NCBI GenBank assembly: GCA_963922205.1
Contig: CAWUHX010000166.1
Location: 1 to 64,000 of the forward strand
Direction of reading: 5' to 3'
DNA from: Romanomermis culicivorax
Taxonomy: Eukaryota > Nematoda > Enoplea > Mermithida > Mermithidae
DNA length: 64,000 nucleotides
Below the pieces are notes generated by a model. The model had not been told where the DNA came from. It worked only from the letters and a program-made list of their open reading frames with translations, and did not search any database. A program made the translations under genes and the position numbers. Positions 1 through 12,031 of the stretch are shown piece by piece (the first letter of the stretch is position 1; every line of letters starts with the position of its first letter).

Positions 1-2677
1 GAATACTTGAATTAAAATTTTAAAAACGCTTGAAATTCGTGATTTTTGGAAAATTTTCAAAGTTCCAGTTTCTTAAATTTCTCATTCTAAATGAAATTTT
101 CAGGTGAAAATTGTATTTTTCGGTTTTTTGTTGAATTTCCAATCTAAATTCCAAAAAAACACTGAAACATGCCTTACCAGAAAAAGCTGCTCCGACTTTT
201 TCGGCCTAAAACATAAAAGTGGTTACTAGTATTGTGATTCATTTGTCCCGTACTTTGTTACTAGTATTGTGATTCATTTGTCCCGTACTGTAAATGTTTA
301 TCTGTTTTAATTATTTTATTATTATTTGAAATAACATTGTTAGAACCAAAACTTAAAAATTTTCCATCTGAAAAAGATGTAAATTTTCAACCAGTTCCAC
401 ATAGTGGATAAGGAGCCCCTTATATACACTTTTCCTTTGTCTGAAAAAGCCTTGAACCATCAAACATAATCTAGTGCCTGCTTCAAGTGTGACGTGAATT
501 TTTCTCAAACAAAAGCCAATGTTCATTAGGGCCACGCTCTGCCAATCACACGAACCATTTCAAACTTTAATATATGTTTCTGAAAATTAAAATAAAAATT
601 TTTGTATCCAATCAACACCGATCCAGAACTATTAAAACTCAGGTAAAAAATTGTCAGACAAACTTTTGAATGGGATGCCTGCTTAAGTTACAGTTCATTG
701 AAAGCTAGATTTAACTACAGTTGTCAAATATTTTTGTCGATAATAAATCTTTGTACCTATGTAATTTTGTGATTTAATTCCGACTACATACCTGCTTATT
801 TTAAAAAATTTCAATTTTTCTCACAATAGATTAAGGCCTGAATCGGGCTCGGAATTTCCGGCGGCCCCAAACGAAATATTTTTTTAAAATCCCGAACTGA
901 AATCGGGCTTTTGAGGCCTGGTCTGATTAAAAAAACAAGGCTCGAAGCCCGACCCGAGAGTCCAATTTTAAGAGACACTTTGTGAGAAAATTCAGCTCCT
1001 CATACAGAGAGTTGTGATAGGTAAAAAATTAATTCCACACATGAAAATCCCACATTTGATGTAACTTGATGCGCAAGCAACGAAAATGATATTCACTTCA
1101 TCTGAAAATCAAAACTTGCATAGCTACGGTGAGACAGAAATTGAAAATTTTCGATTTTTGACATAAAGTTTTTTCAAGTTTTGCAAATTTAGCTATGACA
1201 GACATTGTATTCTGAAAACTTCCAATATTTGGTCAATCAATGAGTCACAATTTACTGTATGGTTCATTAGTTTTCTCCAACTATACTAATGTGAACAATT
1301 ACAGTAGCAAGAACATACGTTATCTACATGATTAACGTCCAGTTTTTTTATGTGACGGAGAAAAAGGTTACAATGCTATTCCTCCAGGGATTGAATACTT
1401 GGGCCACAAAACGATGATATAAAGTATGACCCCCAGCGTCTGCTTGCCGATCTAAAAAATTACACCAGTCGACGACCACAACAAATGCTAGAGGCAAAAG
1501 GGTCGACTAAGTCGCTGGAAACAATTACTGTTATCACTTTATCAGAAAAAGAATAAAGAAACGAAAATATACAGAACAAAGTCCGTACGAAACGAATTTG
1601 CAGTTTGCATCGGAACAGGGAAAGATGTTATAATAAATAAAAAGCGATGCACGCAGACATCTTTTGTAGGCCTAGCTTAAGAATGACGCAAAAAACAATT
1701 TCGCCATCGGGTCTATTCAGTGCGTGACAGTCGATTAAAATGCATCAACATATCAGTAAAATCGAAACGACTTTTTCGGAGCAGGATGCATGGGCGGCAA
1801 AGGCTGAATAAAAAAAAATCGTATCCAAAAAATTTGGCTCAATTCGCTCTAGACTATATTCGCATAAAGCTATTAATTTGTTGATCGATGCTGGGTATAG
1901 GAATCTGTAGTACAAAAGACGATTTAGTTGCTTTTTTGATGGTCGATGCCGATCGCCGTTTTTCTTTCGCTTTTTCGAAGTTCAACAACCTTTTCAACAA
2001 AATTCTTAATAAACGAATAAAATTGCAAACTCCATAATAAAACCGACCATATTTTGCAATTATAATACTTGCGCTCGTCAGCAACGGTTTGAATGCGTTG
2101 ATTTAAGCGTGAGACTTCGTCGCATAGCGCAGCGTTTTTCTGCGCAGAAGTGTGTTATATTTGAAAATTTTTTACACATTCAAAATAAAGTGAATAACCA
2201 AATCAAGATGGAAAATTTTTGTGATATATTTTTCATAGCTATGTGTGAGAAAGGGAACCGTATTAGATTTATTACCAAGAAAATTAGATGCAAGGAGAAA
2301 CTACTTGAAAAAGTTGGTTAGAAGTGAACTTACTAGAACCAGTGATTTGACCGACTTTTTGAGCAAAAATTGTTTCCTAGCGTAATAATCACAGGATGAC
2401 GCTCCTTCAGTTTTCTCAATTTTTATTTGCGTTGATTCCGACGAAACGCGTTTAGTTGTCGAGGGAACGCACACATCTAATCAGAAAATTCACAAATCAA
2501 GGAATAAACATAGCAAAGACTATGGGTGAAACGGTTAGCTGAACTCTAAGTCAAATAACGGATATCTGAGCTATTTTTGACTATTCGAACACGAATATGT
2601 TTGACACATTTTTTGAGTATTTCATAGGAGACTTCTTTAAAGGCTCATTAATTTATTTAAAATAAGAATAAAATCAT
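1..2677. other. Gene-free AT-rich stretch
   Basis: No reading frame here looks like a protein and no RNA gene is visible. A 35-bp direct duplication starts at 222 and 257. A GC-richer patch at 829-960 has several GGGCTT/AAGCCC words in both orientations and may be the relic of a short inverted-repeat element. Confidence 0.6.
222..291. repeat. 35-bp tandem duplication
   Basis: Two consecutive copies of a 35-bp unit containing TTACTAGTATTGTGATTC, essentially identical, so recent. Confidence 0.85.
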
Positions 2678-2685
2678 CAGAAAAG

Positions 2686-3973
2686 CAGTGTTTTTTTTTG
2701 CCGTTGGCAAATGAAAATTTCTAGCGGCAAATGAACTTTGAGTCGTCATTTGTACATGTACAAACGAGAAGAATGAAGAAAAAGATTTTGGGTATGGTTC
2801 TCATTGTGGAAAAAATTTTGGGGAACTCTAAACCGAAAAGATGCGTTTTGGTAGACTTTAAAAGGTCAAAATCTGAAAATTTTCCGGCGCTTCGCGCCGG
2901 TCATGGGTATAATTATAACTATATTCTATCAGGCGCGGCCGTTAGCATATCTACTTCGACTTACTAATTAATGCTCAACAGTTTCTATCAATCAAGTTAG
3001 CTCGTTTCATTTTCTAATCGTTTACAGTCAATTGAGATTTTTAATCAAATCTCTCAATTTTTTCTCTCGATGATTGGAATTTTTTAAACGTTTGCAATCT
3101 GAACTTTTGCGTTTATTGAAGGTGGAAATTGAAGACATTACTCTAGAACGCGATTTTAAAACATTTGTTCACGAATTATCTGTTGGAGAGACTTATTTTT
3201 CAGCGTTTTAGAATACAAAAACCCAAAAATTTTTCCGGCGCTCCGCGCCGGAATGGGAAGCAAATTACACTTCATCAGTCTGATTTTTATTTATTTCCCA
3301 ACGTTATGAAAGTTCATTTTCCAGCGTTTTAGAAAGTGAAAATCGAAAAATTTTTCCGGCGCTCCGCGCCGGACCAAGAACTAAATAAAATCAGATGATT
3401 CTAATCGGAATCACAGAAATGTTGATAGCAGATAAATTCATGAGAACTCTATCGTTAACTTGCTTTATCCGCTCCTATAGAAGACCGATATATTCTTCAT
3501 GAGCTCATTTTGACTAACATAACCAGAATTTTCTCAATTTTTTTCCTCATTCTTGCAGGTTTCTGACTACAAATATAATAAAATGCTTGGGTATGCTCCT
3601 AAAATGCATAAAAACGCATCCGCAGCCACATTATGAGCGTTTTTAAAAATGTGGAAAATTTTTGGAAAATGAGGAAAAAAATTTTGGGTCGGGTTCTCAT
3701 CTGGAAAAAATCTTCGAGGAAAAAAAAAATGGTGCGTGCGGCCCTGCCCGGTGTTGAATAAATTTTGTTGTTGTTGAGTATTTTTTTGATTTTATTTAGA
3801 GCGGTCTCACTTCTTCTAAAATCATAATATATTTGATTCGATATCTGTACCAATAAGTACCCAAACAAAATCGCTTAAAAAACTAATATTTTCATTGTAC
3901 AAATATGTACAAATGAAAATTGCCTACTCGTTTGTACATGTGCAAATGGGTCATGTACAAAAAAAAAACACTG
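2686..3973. mobile_element. Non-autonomous hAT-type element (MITE), 1288 bp
   Basis: Both ends read CAGTGTTTTTTTTT going inward and the element is flanked by a perfect 8-bp duplication, CAGAAAAG (2678-2685 and 3974-3981), the target-site length typical of hAT. Subterminal DNA holds repeated TTTGTACATGTACAAA-like palindromes. The interior contains three CCGGCGC...GCGCCGG hairpins and no transposase frame. About 480 bp of the interior reappears inverted inside the element at 5273-6015. Confidence 0.85.
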
Positions 3974-4885
3974 CAGAAAAGTTAAAATCAAAACTAACTC
4001 TTGAAAAAACGTTGAATATCAATGGTTAGTGCAGAACACTAAAGATGCACTGAAACAATTAAATATTGATTGATAAACGGTACTCAACTTTCTGAGATAT
4101 CCGCTTGAGCCGAATTCGAATTCTTAAACCAACGCGCAGTGCCGTAAAATTTTAAGATTTTGACTTTATAGAACACACCAGCAGCCGGTTCCAAGAAAGT
4201 TCCTAAGGCGACTTTTGACCAAAAGTCGACTTAAATTCAAGTCTGTTCCAAGAAAAAATGCGAGGTCGAATTTTGCCTGAAATCAACTTAGGTGACTTTA
4301 GCAACGCAGCGACTATGAAACCGACTTTCCTACAAAATTGACTTTATTCAAGTCAATTATTTTAGCCAATGGAGTAAGGAAAAAATTGTGACTTAAATTT
4401 ATCTTGTCATGTTTTCTGATTTTTTTGCTTCGATGACTTGGAAATTGCTGATACACGATCGAAATTAATCGAACCTTGGCAATAGGTCGAGTTTCAGAAG
4501 CTTCAAAATTTGTATTTTTATCAATTTTCTGCTGTCTTTGTTAGTTTTTATGGCCATATTGTCTTAAATTTCGATGCCTAAGGTTCACTTTCGCTCGCAA
4601 GTAGTCGACGAAAATTTGGCCGCGCTTAAGAAATATAAGAATAGTTAAAATTAAATTCATTGACAGGGCGCAAAGTCTCCAGAAAAATTTTGCGTTTTGG
4701 GTCCTAAAAATTTATTTGGCAAAAAAACGCTGAGGAAAAGTATCCACTTTCATCGAATGTCCAAAAAACAGTGGAGATGAGTGAAAAATTGCGGTCAGCA
4801 AGCTAAAGTAGATGATAGAGACTATCAAACAGCGATTGATAAGTACTGGTCACACTAACTTTCGTACTTAACAAGTATTATAATC

Positions 4886-5148
4886 ACTTTCTGGTGAATT
4901 TGTGTAGTGGTAAACGCATTAAGCCCATAGGCTGATGGACCAGGTTCGATTCTTGAAGTAGGTGGGATTTATCTGTAGTGAAGTGACAAGGACTATGTGA
5001 CACGTGTGCAGATTTTATGCAAATAAGTTCCTGAATGCCATGAGCCCCTGGATTTTCGAACTGATCTGGACAGCTGGCATCTTGAGGAGTCCGAAAATGC
5101 CAGTTTAAACCATAATTGGGAAGGGAACCGACTTGCTAAAAAATTTCC
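4886..5148 (+). mobile_element. tRNA-derived SINE, copy 1
   Basis: About 260 bp shared with 28732-28950. The head has a tRNA-like Pol III promoter: an A-box-like TTGTGTAGTGG near 4899 and a B box GGTTCGATTC near 4942, spaced as in a tRNA. The rest is a non-tRNA body ending near a GGGAACCGACTT segment. Two dispersed copies with the same promoter and body define a SINE family. Confidence 0.75.
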
Positions 5149-5149
5149 A

Positions 5150-5232
5150 AGAAATGGAATGCTGACAAAATTTAAATAACTCTAGAATTGTTCAGGAAGT
5201 TCAATTTGATTCAATTTTTAACTACGAATATG

Positions 5233-5236
<4 letters not shown>
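5150..5236 (+). repeat. Dispersed repeat shared with 30767-30855
   Basis: An ~87-bp block starting AAGAAATGGAATGCTGACAA recurs at 30767 with few differences. It directly follows SINE copy 1 but not SINE copy 2, so it is probably a separate repeat. Confidence 0.7.

Positions 5237-5270
<34 letters not shown>
5235..5270. repeat. (TA)n microsatellite
   Basis: An uninterrupted TA run of about 34 bp, directly beside the left end of the hAT-like MITE at 5273. Confidence 0.95.
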
Positions 5271-5272
<2 letters not shown>

Positions 5273-6015
5273 CAAGGCCGTGCGCAGGATTTTTTCATGG
5301 GGGGGGGGGCGGACTAGATTTTTTCACTGAATAGCCCCAGAAAATGTTGAACTTACGCGGATATACTGTGTGCATCACCGTTTTTTTCCTCGAAGAATTT
5401 TTTTCCTCATTTTTCCCAAAATTTTTCCCATTTTTTTCCCTCATTTTTCCCAAATTTTTTTCCTCATTTTCCAACAATTTTTCACATTTTTAAAAACGCT
5501 TATAATGTGGCTACGGATGCTTTTTTATAGGAACATACCCAAGCATTTTGTTGTATTTGTAGTCAGAAACCTGCAAAAATGAGGGAAAAAATTGAGAAAA
5601 TTCTGGTTATGTTAGTCAAAATGAGCTCATGAAGAATATATTGGTGTTCTATAGAATGGTCCGGCGCGGAGCGCCGAAAAATTTTTTGATTTTCACTTTC
5701 TAAAACGCTGGAAAATGAACCTTCATAACGTTGGGAAATAAATTAAAATCAGACTGATGGAGCGTAATTTGCCTCCCATTCCGGCGCGAAGCGCGGGATA
5801 AATTTTGAGATTTTGACCTTTTAAAGTCCACCAAAACGCATCTTTTCGGTTTAGAGTTACTGCCTCAATGGGGGCGGGGGGGGCGGCCGCCCCCCCCCCC
5901 CCGTTGAGGTAGCATGCACACAGTATATCCGCTTAAAATCAACATTTTCTGGGGTTATTCAGCAAAAAATCTAGTCCGCCCCCGCCCCATGAAAAAAATC
6001 CTGCGCACGGCCCTG
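5273..6015. mobile_element. hAT-like MITE with long arms, 743 bp
   Basis: Ends are CAAGGCCGTGCGCAGGATT and, inverted, CAGGGCCGTGCGCAGGATT; the arms pair over roughly 105-115 bp. Flanks ATATTATA and ATCATTGA could be an 8-bp target duplication with two changes. The arms contain G/C runs of 10 or more. The core (5386-5862) is the inverse of sequence in the MITE at 2686-3973. No transposase. Confidence 0.7.
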
Positions 6016-6366
6016 ATCATTGACTAGGGCGAAGCGCCGAAAGACGTTGATATTGTCAATTCTAAAAAGCTCCGAACTGCTTCTCTTTAGTTTTGAACTC
6101 CCCAAAACTTTTATTCCACACTCAGAACTATTGACAAACCTTTTTTTCTCCTTTGCGAATGTTTTGCCTCATGATGATCATCATTTTGAGAAACGACGCC
6201 TTGCAACCGAAGTGCGCCAAAGATCAAGTATAGTAATAAAGAGCAAACTTAATCGAGTTTTAGCGAAAGTCGACTTTACAAAGTCAGATAAAAGCACTTT
6301 TATGAAACCAATTTAAAACATTGACTTTAGTCGACTTTGCCAAAGTCACTTTAGTGGAACCGGGGC

Positions 6367-7632
6367 AAAATGCACCCTCTCGAACTTGACGGCCGAACTT
6401 TCTTTCACATCTGTAGAGAGAGCTCAAATCTTTTTTCGGCAAATATAAATAAGAAAAAACGGAGCCTGTACTTAGTACGTCTAGCCGATGGTATTACAAC
6501 TTGGCACATTTCATTTTACTTTGGAACCCATGCGATGGTAAAAAAATTAATTTATAGATTTCAAATTATATCTCGTGGTTAGTTTGATTAAAAACAAAAA
6601 GTATATACGGATATACACAGTTTTCATGAAATTCCTGATTTTTTTGTTCATCTCATTTTCTTAATGACGAATTTCCGGTACAATCCAAAAATATGTACTA
6701 TACAATATGATAGGATGGAAAATTACATTTTGAATTGAATGTGCTGAAAATTTATTACCTACAGAGCATAGTATTTTTGGAGTGGAAAAGGATAAATTCT
6801 GAAGAGTCGACAGAGGCATACACTGAAAGAAATTTACTAAGTTATGTAAATTCTTCGTGTAATTCATTTCAGCTGAGAAACAGTGCTCTTAATGATCGTA
6901 CACAAAAGCATTTAGATGGGGGGAAATCAAAATCAAAAACTTAAAAAAACAAGCAGAAACTGTTAACCACAGGACAGGATAAAACAAAAATTAAGACAGA
7001 AAGCTGTGTTTGTCAATAAAAGCATAACATGTTCATCAGTTGCTCTCAACTGTTTAGTTGAAATTTTTGAAGGAAATTTTTGCCATACGCTATTTCAGTG
7101 GCAAGTTATGCTTTGGTTGTTTGATTTTTTAATGACCGCCACAAAATTGATGGGAATCAAATTTCATCTATCGACAATCTATGCTGTGATTATTTAGATA
7201 ATTCTGAAGAATTCACTTTTGAATTTAGGCATTTTTAAGTTTTAACGGAATAAACTTCTACAAAAATATACCTCATTCTGTCTGTATTGTTATATCATTA
7301 GTTGGGAGCATTTGGATTTCATTTGGTTTCACTCAACTTTTGCATTTCAATGAATTGCTAATGTAAATTTAAAAATCCTCAAATCAAGTATGACGAGTTG
7401 TCGTATTTTTTATCTTGTTTCTCTTGAAAACAGTGCTATCTGAATGGTTTTTCTAAAAAGTTTTTCTCTTTTTTCTTAAAAATTTCTAAAAATAACTTCT
7501 CCAAAATGTTTTGTTATCCATTTGTAGTCCTTGGAAAGATTTTCTAAAATTAACATTTTTGGAAAATTTTCATTGTCCAAAAAAGTCCCATATGTTAGGT
7601 TACTTTGGATAGCAAACTAATTTTTGAAAGCT
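6367..7632. other. Gene-free stretch
   Basis: AT-rich DNA. Short open frames have no recognisable domain, composition bias or splice context; I see no gene, RNA or defined repeat. Confidence 0.55.
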
Positions 7633-7635
7633 CAG

Positions 7636-8810
7636 CAGCCGATTCCACAATGCGTACTTTGTCAAAGAACACTTTGCGTCGCCAAAGTATACTATGAGAG
7701 CCCAAAGTATGCTTTGAAAAGTAGGCTTCAAAAATTGATTCCACAGTGCCCACTAACATCCCTACTTTTCAAAGTATGCTTTACGTTGCTCAAAGTATAA
7801 TTTGATGTTGACAAAGTGTACTTTGTTTTGAAAAACGCCAATATCGATTTTCACACCCTGTTTAAAGATACATATTACGCATCAATGATTCATGATGAAT
7901 CATATTATCAACATTATTGTGCACGCATTTTAATGCGAGTAGGACAATCAGTGCATTATTAAAAGGGTTAGATTGGAAAAAATGATTTTTTTGGTTTTGA
8001 GAGAAAGAGTTACTCTATGGTGGATAAACTTCGTTTAACCATAGCATGTTTATTCGAATTATACTTCAACATTGATAGAGTAAAGGCTTTTTCGGTTCGC
8101 GTTATAACGTTAACATATTCTAGGTTCTTTGGCACAATTAATCTGACATGAGTTCTATCAATTAAACCAATCACATTTGGAAAATTGGCTATATCGTAAA
8201 ATCCACGTTTGATAGAGTCAATTTCTTGATTCGACGGAAATTTAATAAAATCAGGAAAATGTAGAACCGGATCGTTAAATACCCTCCAAATTGAACGGTT
8301 AATAGTACTTGCGGTAAATTTCCATGTATCACTGACAACCATTTGAAAAGAATTACTAGCCAGGTTATATAAAGTACAACAAACTTGCTGTAGTGGATTA
8401 AGCGCGGCACTTTGATTTGTACAGTGTTCAATTTTTTCTTTTACCAAATGAGTGATGAAATAAATCACCATTAATGGAAATCGGTATCTGTTGTAAATGT
8501 CATCTTTATTGAATCCATCAAAAGGATGTAAGTGATCATAGAATTTTTTCCTAGGAATCCAGACAAAATCGTCCTCACCATTTATTATTTCATCAATCAC
8601 CTGACGAGCCATGTTTATCACAATAAAATTACCTAAAGTATGGTCCAAGGGGTGGTCTAGAGCGCCCCAAGCCAAAGTATACTTTGGCAAAGTATATTTA
8701 GGCAATTTTTTTCCGAAGTATGCATTGTGAAATTAGACTTTGCCAAAGTAAGCGAGCTTTGGCGTTCCAAAGTACAGTTTGGGCCAAAGTACGGATTGTG
8801 GAATTGGCTC
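7636..8810. mobile_element. PIF/Harbinger DNA transposon, internally deleted
   Basis: Terminal inverted repeats CAGCCGATTCCACAATGCGT and GAGCCAATTCCACAATCCGT pair closely, and both flanks read CAG (7633-7635, 8811-8813), a possible 3-bp target duplication although Harbinger usually prefers TWA. Subterminal DNA is packed with AAAGTATACTTT-like palindromes on both sides. The minus strand encodes part of a HARBI1-type transposase. At 1175 bp it is much shorter than a full element. Confidence 0.85.
8010..8612 (-). pseudogene. HARBI1-like Harbinger transposase, truncated
   Basis: About 200 residues from an internal Met at 8612; the open frame extends to 8705 but that part is translated inverted-repeat DNA. 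It matches the N-terminal and first catalytic part of the HARBI1/DDE_Tnp_4 family: a helical region (ALNPLQQVCCTLYNLASNSF), an STINRSIW-type segment, then FPNVIGLIDRTHVRL, which holds the first catalytic Asp. After this the frame ends in about 45 residues, so the second Asp and the Glu are missing; family members run near 350 residues. It cannot be an active nuclease. No separate Myb/MADF partner gene lies within the element. Confidence 0.85.
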
Positions 8811-8813
8811 CAG

Positions 8814-9193
8814 AAGTCGGTGGTTTGGGAGATATTCTTTAAAGTTTCAAGCTATCTAAAGTATCCTCAATAAAAAATGGCAGAAAATTTTGGCTGCACG
8901 TGCCGAACTGAATTAATTTCAGTGTTAGTTCTTTAAGATGAATTCAACAGATAGGAAAAAAAATTAAATTATTGTCATTCCCAGAAAATTTGGTTATTAC
9001 GTATCCAGGGCGTTTCAAACAATTTCTTGAAAGTTGAGCGACAACTTTTTTTGCACGAAAATGCATTTGCCGATTTTCTAAAGGAGTACACTTCTCAGCC
9101 TGTCGCATATTTGGTGATAATATTGAATAGTATGAAAGAAAATCCCATCTTATTACAGGGCAGAGATATTTCAAATATTCGATAATTTTGCTT
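8814..9193. other. Gene-free spacer
   Basis: Nothing recognisable between the Harbinger element and the LTR retrotransposon. Confidence 0.6.
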
Positions 9194-9197
9194 TATT

Positions 9198-9810
9198 TGT
9201 TGGGGATGTGCTTACGGCAGTAGCAATCCCACATCTATGCAAAATTGGTGAATCGACAAAGTTACGATTCCACCAAAAAAGGAAGAAACATTTATTATTC
9301 GTGTTTACCTTCCGCAACTTTGGTGTGTTTTGGGCGAGTCGCATCCGTTATAACGTTGTATTGTTTTGCTTTGCCTAGTAAAGGCAAACGTCGACAGCCC
9401 CACACCAGATTTGCATATTATTAATATAATAATTATTTATTATTCATATTATTATTATTACTTGCGCAGTGAGCGGTTGGAGGGAGTCGTATTACACGGG
9501 AGCCAAGCCAAGGTAAGGTCCCAGCTCCTTTGGATATTATCGAAGTGAGTTTTGTGTATTTGTGTAAACCTTTAGGAGGCATCTGGGGGGACCCTGAGTG
9601 CCCTTCGATTGCAAGAGTTAGAGTTTCCAGTTGCTAATTAGTGACTGAAGGTTGTGTTTATTTCTGCTTAAGGACTGTTGCACTGTGTTCAGTTGATTGC
9701 TAATAGGAAGCTCCTTTGAGTGACCTACAGTAGTCGATTGAGTACAAGCCTATAGGACTTGAGTTATATTGCTGACATCTTCGGATCTAAGCAGAGAAGT
9801 AAACATAACA
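9198..9810 (+). repeat. 5' LTR
   Basis: Direct repeat of the 3' LTR. An AT-rich tract at 9415-9460 could hold the core promoter. Two 5' splice-site matches follow, CCAAG|GTAAGG (GT at 9513) and AA|GTGAGT (GT at 9545), so the leader may be spliced. Compared with the 3' copy it has two CpG-to-CA/TG changes of its own (9342, 9371). Confidence 0.93.
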
Positions 9811-9830
9811 AGTGGTGGCTTCTGACACTT
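9811..9830 (+). promoter_or_regulatory. Primer-binding site
   Basis: Directly after the LTR end (TAACA) the sequence reads AGTGGTGGCTTCTGACAC; TGGTGGC is complementary to a tRNA 3' end of GCCACCA. The same AACA/TACA-AGTGGTGGC junction occurs at 33385. I did not identify the tRNA. Confidence 0.65.
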
Positions 9831-9904
9831 GCAATACGGAAGAGCGCAGAGTCACTCGAGGTGTCACAGAACCTAAAGGTTTTTACAAAGACTTAGGACT
9901 CAAA

Positions 9905-12031
9905 ATGTCCAAAAATGCTGAGGATTTAGCCTCTGGTACGACTTTGCCGAGGACTGCGCCTGGTGTAAGGCATGATGAGTCGGATAAATCTTTCCCACTG
10001 CCCGTGGTATCTAATACTACGAGCAAGCGGAAAGGCTCCGACTCAAGTGCCATAAGCCAGCGGGCTGAGGTAAAATTGGACCCAGTAAGCGCTCCCACTT
10101 CCGTAGCGCCTATAATGGCCACTAATAATATCAATAATATGGCCACGGCAAAGGAACTATTGACTGCCGAAGATAGAGACACTCAATTATTAGCGCCTAT
10201 TGATAGAAGGCCGAAATTGGCCAAGGATCATATTGATCCGTTTGATCAATTTAGAGAGGAACGTTTTCGACGACCTCGACAACGATTTGATACGTATCAT
10301 CGCGAATACGTTAACGAAAATTTGGATAATATTCGGGACGATTACCGTCATGATCCATTGGACGATTTACGTTTTGAAATGAGTCGAAAGGACGACAAAA
10401 TTTGACGACTAAACGTAAAAATTGACAAGATGGCTGATTCGATGGTCGGAGTCCAAGGACTATTGGAAAGATTCGTCCTGGATCAAAGGGAAAGGGATAT
10501 CCGAGTGAGTATGACTACAGACAGACCATTGCAAACTCAGGATATGTGTAGAACTTTGCCAACGACGTCTGCAACCTGTATTGCCAATGACCAAAGGTTA
10601 CGGCAGATGGAAGCAGATGAGTCAGAGCAAAAGTTCACAGACAAACCTGCTGTGAAATCAAAGGCTTCTACGGAAAAACGTGTAACTGAACCGCTTGCTG
10701 TTCGAGAACAAGCAAGTGATATAGTTGCTCAATTTTTCCAAAAGGCTGATGAGGAAGCAGCAGGTAGTCATAAGGAAAGCAAACATACTACGTCAAAGCA
10801 CAAAAGATCCAAAAAGTCCACACGAGGAAATTCATCAGATTCTGATGACTCCTCAGTGGATGGATTGGAGCCTACTGTGTCAGATATAGTGAAGGCTGTA
10901 AAGCCAAAGCTACTCCTCGATGACATGACTGAGACACAGGTTCTCAGCTTCCTAAATGATTTAGAGGCAGAATTTACTTCAGAGACTACTGATAAAATGA
11001 AGCTGGCTGCCTTACGAGCGCTTTCTAAGGGTGTACCGAAAGCTACTGCCAAAAGGTTCAAAAGTTACCAAAAAGCCCGAAGAAAGTAGCTCAAAGTGCA
11101 AGCTCCAGATTCAAATGTCGGTATGCAAACAAGGGAGCTGATGGACATAAAGCAGGAATTTGATGAAGCTCCAGTGAAATTCCTCAAGAGAATTAGTGTG
11201 CTAGTAGATAGATTATATCCTAATAAGACCGAAGAGTTTAGAGATCGTTTCATAATTGATACCTTTTTGTATAAAGCATCTGAAGAGTATCAGATGGAGT
11301 TGCTAGATCAAAGAGAGAAGTATGAAACATGGCATGATCTAGCAGAGGATGTGCACAAGATTGATAAGCAGAACACAGCTGCTTTTAAAAAGAGAGGAAC
11401 TGGGGAATCTCCAATTGTGATAAATGAGGTGACGATGGGTGAAGGGCAAGCTGAAGTAGCTTTTGTCGAGAGAAATAAATTTGGCAATGCCCCACAAAGG
11501 CAGTTTCAAAATAAAGCTATGCGACAGCAAGCAAGGAGAGAGAAGCAAGCCCCGATCCTAGTGTCAGAAAAGAAGGATTCCGATACTTCTATAGAAGAGA
11601 ATAACTCACAGGGGACTCAAATGGCTACTACTCCCCAAAAAGGAAAAGAGCCTGAGGAACCTAGCAGTGATTCTGTTCTAGCAAAATTATCACAGGAGAT
11701 TGCCAAGTTGGCTCAGTGTTATCAGGAGATAAGCCAAAAAACTGATGCTAAATTGAATGAAATTTCTGCCAAAGTTAATAAGGGCAAACCCCAAAAACCT
11801 GGTGGAAACGAGTTCAGGAAAGCATATTGTTGATACCATAGAAATAACTCTCATGACACGTCTGAATGTAAAACCCTTCAATGGAAAAATGCACAAGGAC
11901 GTAATTGGGATAATCGATATGGTGGAAACAGAGGTTTCAGGCAACAGTTTGGAGGCTTTAGAGGAGGATATGTTGGCGGGAGCAGTAGAGGTGCTCATGC
12001 CGTAAGTTATTATGGTGATACTATGGATTAA
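9905..12031 (+). pseudogene. gag: Gag polyprotein frame with three in-frame stops
   Basis: One 709-codon frame from the ATG at 9905 (the first in-frame ATG downstream of the LTR) to TAA at 12029, interrupted by TGA at 10403, TAG at 11087 and TGA at 11831, with no frameshift. The middle part (about 10900-11380) is a helical capsid-like region typical of retrotransposon Gag, preceded by a Ser/Asp/Lys-rich linker. Codons 11828-11869 form a C-x2-H-x4-H-x4-C zinc knuckle whose second position is the third stop. The tail is Gly/Arg-rich and contains FRGGYVGG, as expected for RNA binding in nucleocapsid. Stops are single C-to-T or G-to-A changes from sense codons; they may be decay or, less likely, recoding. 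Confidence 0.8.

Larger units (their letters stand above)
4182..6366. mobile_element. TIR element with AAAGTCGACTTT-type subterminal repeats, carrying nested insertions
   Basis: The left end (CAGCCGGTTCCAAGAAAGT) and the inverted right end (GCCCCGGTTCCACTAAAGT) match around CCGGTTCCA, and both subterminal regions are filled with AAAGTCGACTTT-like words. The left end also resembles that of the Harbinger element at 7636-8810 (CAGCCGATTCCA). No target duplication is clear and no transposase is left. A SINE and an hAT-like MITE lie inside. Assignment to PIF/Harbinger is inference. Confidence 0.5.

Noticed and set aside
8944-9174. 76-codon minus-strand gene
   Set aside because: No domain, no splice sites and AT-rich codon use like the surrounding DNA.
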